Of a stretch of DNA of 64,000 nt, positions 43,951 to 56,400 are shown piece after piece; position 1 is the stretch's first letter; each line of letters begins with the position of its first letter. The notes under the pieces are model-generated. The model saw nothing but the letters and a program-made list of their open reading frames with translations, had not been told where the DNA came from and ran no database searches. Location: assembly GCF_963924675.1 (NCBI RefSeq), contig NC_089225.1, positions 83,611,951 through 83,675,950 of the forward strand, given 5' to 3'. The DNA comes from Phocoena phocoena (lineage: Eukaryota; Chordata; Mammalia; Artiodactyla; Phocoenidae). The translations under genes and the position numbers were made by a program.

Positions 43951-46649
43951 AGGATTGACACGACAAATTACACGAGTAGAAGCCACAGCTTAAAGATGAA
44001 TACACGTCAACCATAACCCTCTCGGGATGACAGAAGCATCATTGAAGGCTCAGACCAGAAAAGTCTAATTAAAAGACACTTTAATAAGCTTCAGTGGTGA
44101 ATCCTTTTGTCCTTGAGTGAAGCCCTTAGCTCTGGTACAGGCTGGAACATTGGTCTCCCTGGTCACCCAGGGCCAGTCTTAAGTGCTTTCCTCTCCCCAC
44201 ACAGAGCAGAGCTCCCAGGAAAATTAGCAGGCTTTCCGGTACTGTCTTGATTTGCAAGTTACTTCCTGTTTTGTTCTGAAGAGGCAAATATAATGCGAGA
44301 GCTAAAGAAAGTAAAGAGGAGCCTGTCTGGATCCCAGACCATGGCTTCGAATTCCCACAGCTGTAAAAAAATAGCTAAAGAGGGTGACATCTTTGCGATT
44401 TTAGGGTTTCCACTGAAACAGAGATGTGTGTCATGTCATGACTCTGCTTTCTTTCACGTTTTCTTTTTCTGTTAGTGAAGCTTTGCAGTCCTTTGGCAAT
44501 TAAAACACAGACCCCCATTACTGTCACTGCGATATTTATTTCATCAGCGTCAGTGTTGTAAATAACCTAAGTGATGCAGCAGAAAATCAAAACCTTCGAG
44601 GAGTGCCAAATATGAGACTTCAACGGCAAACATACACTCCGATGTGTTAGCCTCGAAGGTACAATAGCGAAACCACTTCAGGAAGATATGTGGTGATGTG
44701 AAATGTTATGTGCCTTCTGTTCTAGATTTCTAGCTCTTGAAAGGCAGGGACCCATCTGTCCACTGTCCAAGAGGGTACATACACCCATTTGTAGGCAAGC
44801 AGGAGGCTGAAAGCAGGGCTGTCTGGCTTTGAAGACTTTGTGCTTCTCCGACACCAGCCGGTCATGTCTCCCGCTGGGCGACTTTGTATTGGAAGTACTG
44901 GAAGGGGCAAAGAATCGAGAGGCTGTTCCCCCAAAGAATGCAACCAAGGATTAAACAGGCTTTGCTCTTTTTCTCCCCATATCTTCAGCCCCAACATGTT
45001 TCCGAAACACCACACTCGTGTCGACGGTTTAATGAGACAGTTTGGGATTGTGGTTTGGGTTTTTTAGTCATAGTGTGAGGGCTATCTGGAGACTGCCAGG
45101 TGCCTGCCAGGTGTACTCAGTGCCCTGTTGCCCAGTGTGTCCTGCATTCTACAAGTCTCTTCCAGGTCAACTCAAGCTCACCCCTGGTGGGTGTTCCAGC
45201 CAAGGGAGAACTAGACCACTCACTCTCTCTCAACCCTTCTAAGCCTTGGTTTTCACTTCTACAGTGGGAATAATCATACCACCATCTCTTTACCGCTGTT
45301 GAAGAACTAAGGCCTGGGGGCCAAATCCAGCCATGTCAGTTCATTTATTTTTGCTTTCATGCTACAGAGGCAGAGCTGAGTAGCTGTGACAGAGACCATA
45401 TGGTCCACAAGACCATCTTGTTCTTTCCAGGAAAAGTTTGCCAACCTTTGTTGGGAGGCTTGAACATGTAGTAAGTGATCCTGAATGTTAGCAGCTAATA
45501 TTATTGTTGTCAGGTACCTCTTCCGTCTTGAGCCTTTGTCCTTTCTTGTTTGTGTCCCTACTCTCATCCCTTGCCCCAAGTTGATGTTTGTTTGTTTTTC
45601 TCTTCTTCCTCCCCCAACTCAATCCCATAAGAACTTGCTGAAAATTCTTCTTGCTCTAAGTTTCAGTTCTATGCTTTCTCTTCTGATCAAAACTACTCTC
45701 TCAACCTAAATTCTCTGGTTTTGATGAAGTGTGCTCACCGTGATCAAGAAGGGCTTGGGGTCCCCTCACCTCTGCTGAAGCCATGTGCCTATCCCATCAC
45801 CACTGCTTGGCTTAAGCTTCTTGAGGACATGAGCAGGGCGCTCGTTGTGTATGGTCGTTTGTGTTGGTCATTGCTCTGCAGGATGTGTAGGAGCCCGGAG
45901 GGCACATGGATACCATTCTCGGGCTCCTTGATTGTCCTGCCTGACTTCCTGTCTGCTTTCCTGCTTGCAGAGGAAACCTCCATAGTTTTTGTTGACCTTC
46001 TCCCTTAAGTTTACAACCCCACTGAGCAATCAACATATTTTATTTTCCCTGTTGCCACTCTGGTCTGCTTTGACCTCCCAACCTGAGAGCCTTCCTAGAA
46101 GAAAGCACAACCAGCTCAAGTTTTAACTAAGTCAGCTTAAGTCATGGAGATGAACATTCCGCCAGAGTGGGGAAGGCAGCTGAGCCCTTTCCTTTGTTCC
46201 TCAAGAGCTCCTTTCTCCAAGACACTGTCCCAGTGGGGACTCTTGGGATTCAACGACGTTCTTGGTGAAAAGTAGAGTGTGATTCAATGGTGAGGGAAGG
46301 AAATGGGTAGCCAAGAGCATTCTCTGGATCTTGCTTTTAAAATCCAAATCTTGGCTTTCCCTATGTTCCACACACATGCACATTTCTCTATCTCATAATC
46401 TCAAACGTTCCTGGAACACATCTCAGTTTAACAGACAAAGTGACGTTAATTCTGTAACATCATTTATTACATCCTCCATTGGACTATCTTTCATCCTATC
46501 CTTAGGATTTTTTTTTTTCTACCAAGTATTTTAGGCACACTAAGGACTTTGGATAGTGATGTTTCCTCAGTAAAACTAAAGATGATCTTTCTGTTCCCAG
46601 TTACACAGTGGCAGGGGTATCAAGAAAGAAGTCAACTTTCAGACTTAAG
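43951..46649. other. Unique stretch with a CpG-keeping patch
   Basis: No repeat or gene supported in 2.7 kb. A POU octamer lies just upstream at 43557-43564. 44540-44670 holds several CpG dinucleotides outside any SINE, and a 10 bp inverted repeat. Confidence 0.4.
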
Positions 46650-46795
46650 ATAAAGGTGTTATTTTGGAGCAGTTGTTTCCAACTGGTCTGTGTTTTGGGG
46701 GTTGTGGGTGGAAGAGATGGTGGGGAATCACCCGGGGCACTTTTACAAGCCCTCTATAGCCACCAAAGCTTCTGATGCACCTCAATTCTGATATA
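46650..46795. repeat. MER5A-like hAT-Charlie relic
   Basis: The text 'gcagttgtttccaactggtc', 'ggggaatcacccggggcac' and 'caaagcttctgatgcacctc' follows the MER5A-type non-autonomous hAT element. It is diverged and partial. Confidence 0.6.
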
Positions 46796-46799
46796 CTCC

Positions 46800-47574
46800 T
46801 CTCTAAATTAAAAGCCCTTTATAGATGGCTAAAAGGCAAAGACTAGGAATTAAGTTTGTGGGAAGCTAAGGTTAGCTTGGGCAGCTCTGGGTTATCAAAG
46901 GGTGTTTTAAAATCTGATCGGTTGCTTTCTTTGCTCAGGAGACCCTATCCCCACCATGAAGACGACAAGAAAAGACAGAAGGGCTCCGAGCCATCATGCA
47001 AGCCTACTTTGCCTTCATCAAGACGATCTCAAAACAACAGTATCAATCACCAAATTCTTCAATTATGTAAGCCAGTTTGGTCCAATTGCATTAAGATGTG
47101 TTGAGTTCGAACTCCAGCCTTCCTAGGTGTATTAGACATAAAGAGAAAGTGAGAAGTGGCTCAGCCCTCAGGGAGTTTGCAAGTGGATTGAAAGCCGTTT
47201 CCAGCAGGAGATTTTCCCTCCTCTTCTAGAAGACATAAACTTAATTGTGGAAATTTTTTTTTAAAGAGTCTAACACAGTATACATTAAAGATAGTTTGTC
47301 CATGGAAAGCACACAGATTGACACAGTCTTAAATACGTTTCCTCTAAAGGGACTTTCCCCTTCTAAAAATTTCTAAATCGTGACCCCACGCAATAAGAAA
47401 TTTGACCTACCCTACCATTAGTCTTGGTTAATCCAAATCCAATTTAGTTCTAATCCATGATGTGGCCAATGTTCTCATCCTCTTAAATCCCTGAATAAGA
47501 TAATTCCAGAAATGTAATCAAGAGCAGAAAACTGCTTTTCTCCCCACATCAGCCTTATAGTGATTTCTATATAT
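46800..47574. other. Unique stretch, no gene seen
   Basis: No repeat or exon recognised. The frame at 46856-47104 is short and featureless. Confidence 0.4.
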
Positions 47575-47698
47575 TGGATATTTGTGCCTTTTCTCTAGTT
47601 GGATTGCAGGTCCCTGAGATGGGGGATTATATCTTTTTATTCCTTTGGATTCTCTCTTCTTCCTAAATACCCTCAAACTCTTAGCATGTATTTCTTAG
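47575..47698 (+). repeat. L2 LINE 3' fragment
   Basis: The segments 'gttggattgcaggtccctga' and 'ggattatatctttttattcc' match the L2 terminal region. Confidence 0.55.
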
Positions 47699-48120
47699 TA
47701 ATAATAATATAAATAAATATTTACTGTTTACCAAGCACAGTACTGAGCGGTTTACAGTCATTAATGCATTTGTTCCTTACAATTACCCTTGGAGATTTTC
47801 CATATCCCTGGAAAGGTTAAATTAACTAACATGTACACACTGCTATATTTAAAATAGATAACCAGCAAGGACCTACTGTATAACACAGCAAACTCTGCTC
47901 AATATTCTGTAATAACCTAAATGGGAAAAGAAACTGAAAAAGAATAGCTACATGTCTATGTATAACTGAATCACTTTGCTGTACACCTGAAACTAACACA
48001 ACATTGTTAATCAACTATACTCTAATAGAAAATAAAATTTTTTAAAAAATTAATTGCCCCAAGGCATAAAGCAAAAAAGTGGAGGATCTAGGATTTGAAC
48101 CCACGCAGTCGTACCCAGAA
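47699..48120 (-). repeat. MIR SINE, antisense, split by an L1
   Basis: The first half, 47699-47825 ('taaatatttactgtttacca'), and second half, 48046-48120 ('gaggatctaggatttgaac'), are the two ends of one antisense MIR. The intervening piece is L1. Confidence 0.8.
47826..48045 (+). mobile_element. L1 3' end inside MIR, sense
   Basis: The segments 'aaaatagataaccagcaagg', 'tgaatcactttgctgtacac' and 'aactatactctaatagaaaa' are an L1 3' end, 5'-truncated. An AATTAA-type short repeat flanks it. Confidence 0.88.
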
Positions 48121-48124
48121 CTCA

Positions 48125-48430
48125 CATGTTGAAGCACCATGTCTCCAGCATTGCTCTCTGGTGAAGCTGATCAAAATGCCACAGGCACAAGGTGTTTGCT
48201 CGTATATGGAGAACACTTCTCCCAAGAACACTGAGAGGCATCGACAGTGAGATTCCACGATGAGATAATGAACGTCTGCAGCCTCCCTGCGCCACCAGCT
48301 GAATGTCTGGCTACATCAGCTTCACGTATTCTGTTGGAGATGCACTCAATGGTATTTTTATGAGATATGCTTTTTTTGTTCACAATAATCCGAATAGGTG
48401 ACTCATTTAAAAATCTTCCTTCTATAGATA
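48125..48430. other. Short unique stretch
   Basis: No repeat or exon recognised between the MIR and the SINE. Confidence 0.4.
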
Positions 48431-48445
48431 AATAAAAGGCAGAGA

Positions 48446-48658
48446 GGGCTTCCCTGGTGGCGCAGTGGTTGAGAGTCTGCCTGCCGATGCAGGGGACACG
48501 GGTTCGTGCCCCAGTCCGGGAAGATCCCACATGCCGCGGAGCGGCTGGGCCCGTGAGCCATGGCCACTGAGCCTGCACGTCCGGAGCCTGTGCTCCACAA
48601 CGGGAGAGGCCACAACGATGAGAGGCCCGCGTACCGCAAAAAAAAAAAAAAAAAAAAA
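48446..48658 (+). repeat. Young CHR-type SINE, sense
   Basis: A full-length copy with a pure A tail of about 25. TSD AAAAGGCAGAGA lies at 48434-48445 and 48659-48670. Open frames on both strands are the usual SINE by-products. Confidence 0.96.
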
Positions 48659-48671
48659 AAAAGGCAGAGAA

Positions 48672-50320
48672 AGAAGAGTAGTAGATCACCTGAGTTTAAG
48701 AAGAAAGGAAAAGCCAAGGTTTGCCTCTGCTGTCCTTGTGTTCTACCAGTTCTTAATCTAAGCTTTGTTTTTCCCTCAAGAAGCTCCCCAGACCTGTAAT
48801 GGTGAAAACATAGGGGTATGTGACTCCAAAAAAGAAACAAGATAAAACCCTAAGGAAAAAAAAGGAACAGGATAAAACTATTCGGGAGAAGAAATTACAA
48901 GTCATTCACTAGTATATTGGTAAAAATATTTTAATGTATTTATCTATGTATAGCAATCATGTTTAATATTCTTGGGGTTTTGACTCCATACCAGCTCTAC
49001 AGTTACTAAATTATAATTTAAAATAGAGTTGTAAAAATCAGTCTGTGTAATCTGTTTTCCAGCCTCTTCTTGGAAATATTGGGAGATGCTTGAAAGATGT
49101 CCATTACACCAATTAAGCAGCAGTGGTATTTATGTCACATTCTTTGCTACATATCTTTTGCATCTCATTTAGAGTTATTACTCATATGGCCCAACTATTG
49201 CCTGATTTAGAAGGTCTGTGGGCAAATGTAGAATATGGAAATGGTCCTAGAATAGGAATAATATATTTAGGATACTTTAAACGGTGTTAGGTATATTTAG
49301 TACATCCACTTAATTCTGTTTTGGATGATTTATATTCTGGGCTATGCTATGCTTCTTAGAAGTTATTCCGGTTATATTTCAAATTTTAATTTGAAAAATA
49401 TTTTAGGGAGTACAAAACAAACAGAGGTGGGTCCAAGTTTTCCTGGATTTCTGGAGCAGCGATAACAGAGACGTACAAATTCTGGGCACAAAGTGGGCTC
49501 TAACACCATCTCTACCTCTTCATTTTTACTATCTCTGGCAATAAGAGTAAGGAGACAACATGCTGAATTTCAAATGTCCTTCAGTAACTGGAACATTGCA
49601 TTCTAATGCATTTTGATGAGTCCGATTAGTTATTTGTCACATATGTTGGTAATGCAAGGAAATGTAGTCAGTCCAGAAAATTAATCCAGGCAGCCCGACA
49701 TGAGCAGATGAATGAAACTGACCAAAAGCACATCAGAGGAGAAAGCGGAGGAAAGTATTTTTAAGGAGGCTTTTCAGTAGCCAAATCCTTTTAATGTTGA
49801 GTAATAGGTTTGAGAGGTTGAAATCTCCACCTTTTTTGTGAAGAAGACAGAAATCCTTTCCTTGTTTTGGGGTGGGGAGGAAGCAAAGATATTGGAATGA
49901 GAAGACTGTATAATTTTCTGCTTCCCTGAATGTCTATGTCTCACTTCCAGGACACGTGTGGATTCCACTAACCTGTGGAAAAAGGGCGAATGGGAAGGCT
50001 CTGTTGCCAGCAAGCTGTTTATTAGAGATTAGGAAAGTGTTTGGATTCCCTGATACAGCTGGCTGGGGACCCCTTGCCTGGGAGACAAACAGGAAAGTGA
50101 AAAGCCTGGGCTAAATTTTGCTCTGTCGCTGGTCAAATTTCTCCTAGACCTGAAAATGACATTGCTCTCCCAGGCTGTTGAAATGAGATAGTGTAACATC
50201 CCGAATGAGATCACTAGGTCATAATCTCATCCTCAATGTGATTTTCTTGGCATGTGTGAGCATTACTGGGAGAAGGGGGAAAGGATGAGAATGGGTTGAA
50301 CAAAACCATTCCTTTAATTA
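48672..50320. other. AT-rich unique stretch
   Basis: No repeat or exon supported. 48920-49420 is strongly AT-rich. Confidence 0.4.
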
Positions 50321-50324
50321 AGCT

Positions 50325-50389
50325 CCTAGCCATGTCACCTTCTGCTCTGATCCCATCAGATCTCAGCAGCTAAACGGGGTTGGGCTGGG
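50325..50389 (+). repeat. 5S rRNA-like relic (possibly AmnSINE1-type SINE)
   Basis: CCTAGCCATGTCACC, then GATCTCAGCAGCTAAACGG and GGTTGGGCTGG, follow the 5' half of vertebrate 5S rRNA in order. The core GATCTC-G-AGCTAA-C-GGGT-GGGC is the 5S segment that includes the start of the internal control region. The second half of 5S is not recognisable. A 5S-headed ancient SINE (AmnSINE1 or another SINE3-type) or a decayed 5S pseudogene are the two options. It is not a functional rRNA gene. Confidence 0.6.
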
Positions 50390-50685
50390 GGTCGGCAATT
50401 ACTCTGTTTCTGTGGCATGTACCACTTGTAAGGTATAAGTTGAAGCCTCACACTCCCGGCCAGGTGTGTGCTGCTCTGTGGGCTTCTCAGAAAATAACAT
50501 TAATAAGGCAACAAATCCTAATGTCGGAGAGCTTTGGGTTCTCCAAAAGGTTGGCATAGCATAAATGAAGGTGATGTGTCAATATGCTGATACCTCAATC
50601 AAGAGATCCCTGGAAGCAAAGCTTCTTTCACGAGGCAGAGAGGACTTGCAATGTTAGGAGAGTGCAAAGACCATCAGCATTCGGG
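50390..50685. other. Unique flank downstream of the 5S-like relic
   Basis: If the relic is AmnSINE1, the tRNA-related and Deu-type domains should lie here. I cannot see them by eye. No exon recognised. Confidence 0.35.
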
Positions 50686-50689
50686 TTGG

Positions 50690-50821
50690 GGAGGGATGGA
50701 TTGGGAGTTCGGGATTGGCAGATGCAAACTAATATGTATAGAATGGATAAACAACAAGGTCCTACTGTATAGCACAGGGAACTAAGTGCTATAGTGATGG
50801 AAGAGAATATGAAAAGAATAT

Positions 50822-50866
<45 letters not shown>

Positions 50867-50958
50867 CACACATACATATCTGAATCACTTTGTTGTACAG
50901 CAGAAATTAACACAACATTGTAAATCAACTATACTTCAATAAAATAAATTTTTAAAAA
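50690..50958 (+). mobile_element. L1 3' end with internal (TG)n, sense
   Basis: The segments 'ggcagatgcaaactaatatg' and 'caaggtcctactgtatagca', the end 'actatacttcaataaaataa' and an A-rich tail. A (TG)n run at 50825-50862 has expanded inside the element at a place where other copies have a short TATA/CGTA tract. Confidence 0.9.
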
Positions 50959-53900
50959 AAGCTTCAGTATTTAGAGGATTGTCTCTGGCAGACACATCTT
51001 CCAATCCTGGCTGAGGAAACAGTTGAATCCCAGGACTTCTAGGCATGTTTTTGTCACTTAAACGTGACAGAAACTTGCTGAGACTGACTGTGGATATTGC
51101 AAATCCCATTAAATGGTTTTGCAGCTACGATGATATTCTGCTGTGTGTGTTTGCAAGAACAATTTTCTCTCTAGACGAGGAGCTCTCTACCACAACCAGC
51201 TGTGGCTTTGGCCCTGAAAATCAGCAGGGAACCTCAGTGACTAGAGGACCCCCTTCTGCTTGGCTAGAGACAGGTCTAGAAGCAAACCATGCCTGCACCT
51301 TAGCCCCATGCCTTCACACTGGAATGGTAGCATGAAGGCAATCAGAAAAACCAAGGCCGTCATTGACAAGAAGAAAGAGCAAGAGAGCATCTGCTAACTA
51401 CTGCTCTGTTTAATGAATGACTACAATATGTCTGGCTTCATCGTCTCCTTTAGTCTTTTACCTCTGCAGATTTCTGCAAGTAAATTCCAGAGGAAGAGTC
51501 CTCGTGGACTGCCTTCCAATCCCTTTGTTCCTTCCAAGGAAAACTGCAACCATTGGCATTTTGGTTCAATAAATATCCTTGCCCTTGACTGTCACTCATT
51601 CTTCAGAGAGGAGCGAGGAGGAAGGAGAGGGCTGCTGGGAGGGGAAGAAAGGGTGGGTTGTGACTCCAAGAGGCCATATCCCCCTCTTTTGTTCACAGTA
51701 GCCCACAGAGGCACCATGCACAGACCAACAAGGAAAGTGGAAGACACATGTCACTTTACTCTTTCACTTTATTGCTCCTGACCCATTTTGATCCTTCAGC
51801 CTTAGGCTTTCCTCCTGCTTTAGTCCTGGCCCTTTGGGAGAAGTTACCAGAACCAGGAGAGAGTACATTTAGAGAAAGGGCCGTCCGATAGGAGGCAGGA
51901 CTTTTATATTGGAATGCAGCCATCCCCAGACTGACTTGACAAGGGGGACAGACTCTTATTCTGGAATTTAATCCCAGAAATTTGGAGAGGTAAAGGGTTA
52001 AAGGAGGTGCTAATGCTGATGAAACCAGACATATAGGATAAATACCTGACATTCCAATCTTCTTAGCCTCTGACCTCCCACCAATGCCTTCCACTGGCCA
52101 AAGCCAACCAGTAACCAAAGGGCAAGGAAGCCCACGGATGCAGCCCACGTGAGTCGTGAGTTGACCCCTTGGGCCATGGAGCAGGGTGGGGACAGGACGA
52201 GAGGGGCAGATGGAGAATGTCAGTAGACTCCACACACTCTGTTGGCTATTTTGTTTGTTTGATTTTGGATCTGATCTGGAATCCAAAGGGTACCTTAAAA
52301 TCAAACACAGTCCAGAACAGGAGGACAATTTTTACTACTCCAGATTAAGAATATAGGTTTAACACACGCTCAATCCAAAGCCCTGTGGAGTTGAGGCTAG
52401 GAGAGAGGGGAGGAGTGTATTCTAAAGTTATTCTTTGTTTTTCAGGACAATACTTCTTCAGAAGTATTTCTTTCGAGCACAAGTTTGCCCACGAAGCTAC
52501 TTTTACATTCTAAAAAGTCCCAAATGTATGACCACTTGCTCCAGATGTGTTAATAGTGCAAAAACAACTCACAACAGGCTCCTTGAGTTATTACATAAAA
52601 GAACTCAACAGGCAGTTAAGTCTTCTAACCACACTCTTTCACCTTTACACATTTGGAGTCAGATTTCAATAGGCATTAAATTCTCCCCTTTGTTTTTATT
52701 CTTTTTGCTGCAGTAGCATTAGTGGGGAGACATGAATAGCTGGGCTACAACTAAGTTGTAGCAGGTAATTGAGAAATCTCTGTGTATATGTGAGTTCCAT
52801 ACATAAGTAATGTTCAAGGGGGAGGTTGAAATATTGAAATAAATGGCTTGAGTCTTACCCCTGGTTTATTATTCTTGACTAGCCCCACAGGATAACCTTG
52901 GAAAAATACCTTTACCTTTGTAGGAGTCGAGTTTTGCTCCTCCAAAGTGGAAAGCTATCCTATTATCAGGGAGGAGATATGAACTAGAAAAGGTCCACAT
53001 CTATGACCCTGGGCTTTGCCGAAGGCAGCCCGTTCTTTGGGGGCAGGGGAAGGTGAATTTTGTTGTGGCGTTTCCTTCTAGGCAGTTGCTTCCAGAGGAT
53101 TCATGGGTTCACAATTTAAGAGACAGCCAAGCATGAAGGTAAAACTTACATTCAATGGCGCCTGTATTTCTGGTCCTAGGAAAACCCACTAAGCCATGCT
53201 CCTTGGCTTGGTTTATTAATTTTCACAACTGAAAATTTTTACATTGCTCTATTTCCTACCTCAGTTTAGAGTCTTCCCCTGAAAGTATATGATGGTGGTT
53301 ATTTATTTAGTGTGAAAGGAAAGGGATTAAAAATATGAAAATCATAACCTCATCTTCTGCATGTCCATGTAACACACCAGAAGCAGCAATAAGGTGCTGG
53401 GATGGTAGCTAAAAAAACAGGTGGACTTGAACACTCCTTTTCCTTTCATCAAGGCTTCAGGCTGCTGAAACCCATTTTCTAACCTTGTCAATAGTTGCCC
53501 AGCTGGTACATCTCTAAGTATGTGTTTTTCACAATATGTTTGCATCACCAGAAGCATTCAGGGACTCTGTAGATCATTTAAAAAATTTTTTTCTAATTCA
53601 ACATCTTCTGTATGGAAAACCCAAAAGCATCCACACATCTTTGAGAACAATTCTTATGACTTATTTCACATTTGTAGTTTTTATTCTAACAAGCATATAA
53701 TGACAGATCTGGGATGCCACTTCAGTAACTGCAAAAGGAGAGAGAAAATGGGTAAAATGGATTTATCCAGTGTTAAATGAATACCAACATACCTGCTTCA
53801 AAGGAGGAATAATTAACCAAACATGTATTCACTAAACCTGTTATTACTACCCCCACGGTCAAATAGCCTTCAGAACACTTATCTCCTGTAGGAAGCTCTT

Positions 53901-55850
53901 ATTATTCAGATAACAGCATTTGTTTTTTCTTCATCCATGCTTATATCAAGAGAGCTCCTCTGCTGACTGGGAAAGACCAAGTAGAAAGCCAAAGAGCAGA
54001 GACACATACGGACCTAAGGTGGGGAAGTGTTAGAAGGTGAGAAGGGAAACAGAGCAAAAAAAGAAACATCCATTCACTAAGTCTGGAGCAGAATTGTAAA
54101 GAAATCTGCTCAAAACCCATGTGTTCCTTTGTCTGCAAAGCAAGAGGGACACCCTTGTCTGAAAGTAGAATTTTAAGGACTAGCATCTTAGAACAATGTG
54201 TGTTTCTCAGCAATTATGACAGGGCTGGGTTTCTAAAACTTCAGCCAGGTATTTATTGCCTTTGTAATTTTTACTGTATGTGTACAGCAGTGGCCATGAG
54301 AACAGACTGTTCAGCTCTCCGATTTCGGGGAGTGCACAGATGGAGGGTCCCAGCCGCTGCCTTCTGAAACCCATAGCCACATTTGCAATGATCTGTGCTT
54401 CCCACGGGCTGCTCCCAACCAATGGCTGAGTGCACCAGGGTTATTAAGGCAGGGCCATTCCTGGGAGATGTTTCTAAAATGGGAACACATGAGACAAAGG
54501 CTTGGTTGGGATTTCACTTGGAAAAGTATCCCAGGAAGCAGAAGTGGGGTTCTGGGAATGTGAAACAGAAAAGGAGGGACAACAATACACGGATGTATGA
54601 CTGAAGACACCAAAGACAGCCTTGCCAAACCCTCCCGAGGACTGGGGTCTGGTCTGAGACTCAGCCACCTTATCTTCCTTTCCTCTCTCCTTTGCTCAGG
54701 GTCAGACCTGATGTCACCCCGATGGTTCTCAGCCTCTCCTGGCTCCCTTTCCACTTTCTATTATAGGTATTTTTCCTAACAAATTTCTTGCCTAATTAAC
54801 GTCATTTTGTGTCTGTGTCTCAGAAGATCGAGATTAACACACTTAGGTAATACCACCTGCATTATGTATATGATTATATGCAATTATATACAATTACATA
54901 TTTGTATATAGTATGTGTATATCTCTAATAAACTGACCATGGCACGTGGGACACCTCCAGATCATCATTCAGTTACTCTTGGGCCCACATCTTACTGCAG
55001 CCACTGCTACAGCAATCGGGTAGGTCTCAAACATCTTTGCACAGTTACAAATTGTTTGGTGCCTCAGAATACCTGGCAGAACTGCTGGCCACTCATGCTC
55101 ATGCAACCCAGAAGTGTGGGGTGTTAATGCTGATGGGGCCACCTTTGATCAGTGAAGGATAGGCACCAATGGGTAGACACTTTCCCCATTCATCCCCTGA
55201 GATTCATGTCTTAGGTGCCTTAGAAGGTCCTGGGGAATCAAACACTAGTCTTGCATAGCAGTGATCAAATCAACCAGGCATCCATCTATTGGGTTTCCTC
55301 TATCACTCTTTCTCCCCCAGACCCTCACTTCAGCTTCCTGGGTGGGAGTCCTTTCCAAGTGAATACTCTTTGCTGTGACTTTCAGGGAAACCCATACTTA
55401 TTTCCTAAACCGTATCATTTATGAAATCACACATAAAAATAAATGCCTAAGTGTCAAAACTAAAAATATTTAGCATAGTACCTAAAATTAACTCACTTAC
55501 CACCTGGTACCCCATTTTAGGAAACACTGCAACAAAAGATACTGAGGTATTTCTGATCAGACACTACTGTCTCTTCCCATGGCCATAGTTAAAATAAAAT
55601 CAGTGTTATACCATTGAGTAAAACAGTCCAGTGAGACCAGAAATAACTGATGGAACTTAGGGTTCCCTGGTATATTTTGCCTTTGTATGTTTTAGACAGA
55701 CTCAGTGACAATGGACTTCTCTGTAAGCATTTTGTTCTGTTTGGCTTTGTGTAATCTTGGTACGTCCTGGTTTAGCATTTTACAGTCATTTGGTTACAAC
55801 TTTGTTTCTTGGAAGGGTTTTCCCAGGTAGCTGAAATTATGGATCATGGG
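50959..55850. other. Long stretch without recognised repeats or genes
   Basis: Nearly 4.9 kb with no SINE, young L1 or clear LTR. It contains the longest non-SINE open frame in the window (51756-52328, minus strand) and several shorter ones, none with a recognisable domain. 54640-54850 has weak LTR-like text. Some of the sequence may be very old repeats beyond recognition by eye. Confidence 0.4.
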
Positions 55851-55854
55851 CTCC

Positions 55855-56400
55855 TCAGTGTGGTAGGCGGCATTCTAAATATGTCTCTCAAGAGTCTTAT
55901 CTCTTGGTTATTCAGTCAAACACTAATTTAGGAACTGTCAAGGCACTTTGAAGATGGAATTAAGGTTATTAATCAGCTTACTTTAAGAGAGGGCAACTAT
56001 CCTGGAATTGCTGGGGTGGAGGCAAGCAATGTCATCATGGGAACCCTTAAAAGCAGCAGAAGGGCTTCCCTGGTGGCGCAGTGGTTGAGTCTGCCTGCCG
56101 ATGCAGGGGACATGGGTTCGTGCCCCGGTCCGGGAAGATCCCACATGCCGCGGAGCGGCTGGGCCCGTGAGCCATGGCCGCTGAGCCTGCACGTCCGGAG
56201 CCTGTGCTCCGCAACGGGAGAGGCCACAACAGTGAGAGACCCGCGTAACGCAAAAAAAAAAGCAGCAGAAGAAGGCAGAGAAGTGGCAGAAAGAGAGCGT
56301 GGAGGAGAGATGAGGCAGAAGGGGACGTTGAAGATGAGCAGCTGTCCTGCATCACAAAGCAATGAACACAAGGACAGGACACGATGGAGGCAGCAGAGTC
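55855..56400 (+). repeat. MLT1-like LTR relic, split by a SINE
   Basis: It starts GTGGTAGGCGGCATTCTAAA, related to the LTR at 4552, and continues after the SINE with a GCAGAAGAAGGCAGAGAAGT-type purine-rich part. It is more decayed than the 4552 copy. No coding region. Confidence 0.5.
56063..56257 (+). repeat. Young CHR-type SINE in LTR, sense
   Basis: A full-length copy with a 2 bp loss (GGTTGAGTCTGCC instead of GGTTGAGAGTCCGCC). TSD AAAAGCAGCAGAAG, 14 bp and perfect, lies at about 56049-56062 and 56258-56271. Confidence 0.96.

Noticed and set aside
50325..50389. A functional 5S rRNA gene
   Set aside because: Only the first half is recognisable, with many differences and no terminator T run in place, so it is a relic.
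54311..54754. A 147-codon minus-strand frame
   Set aside because: No recognisable domain, and other frames overlap on both strands.
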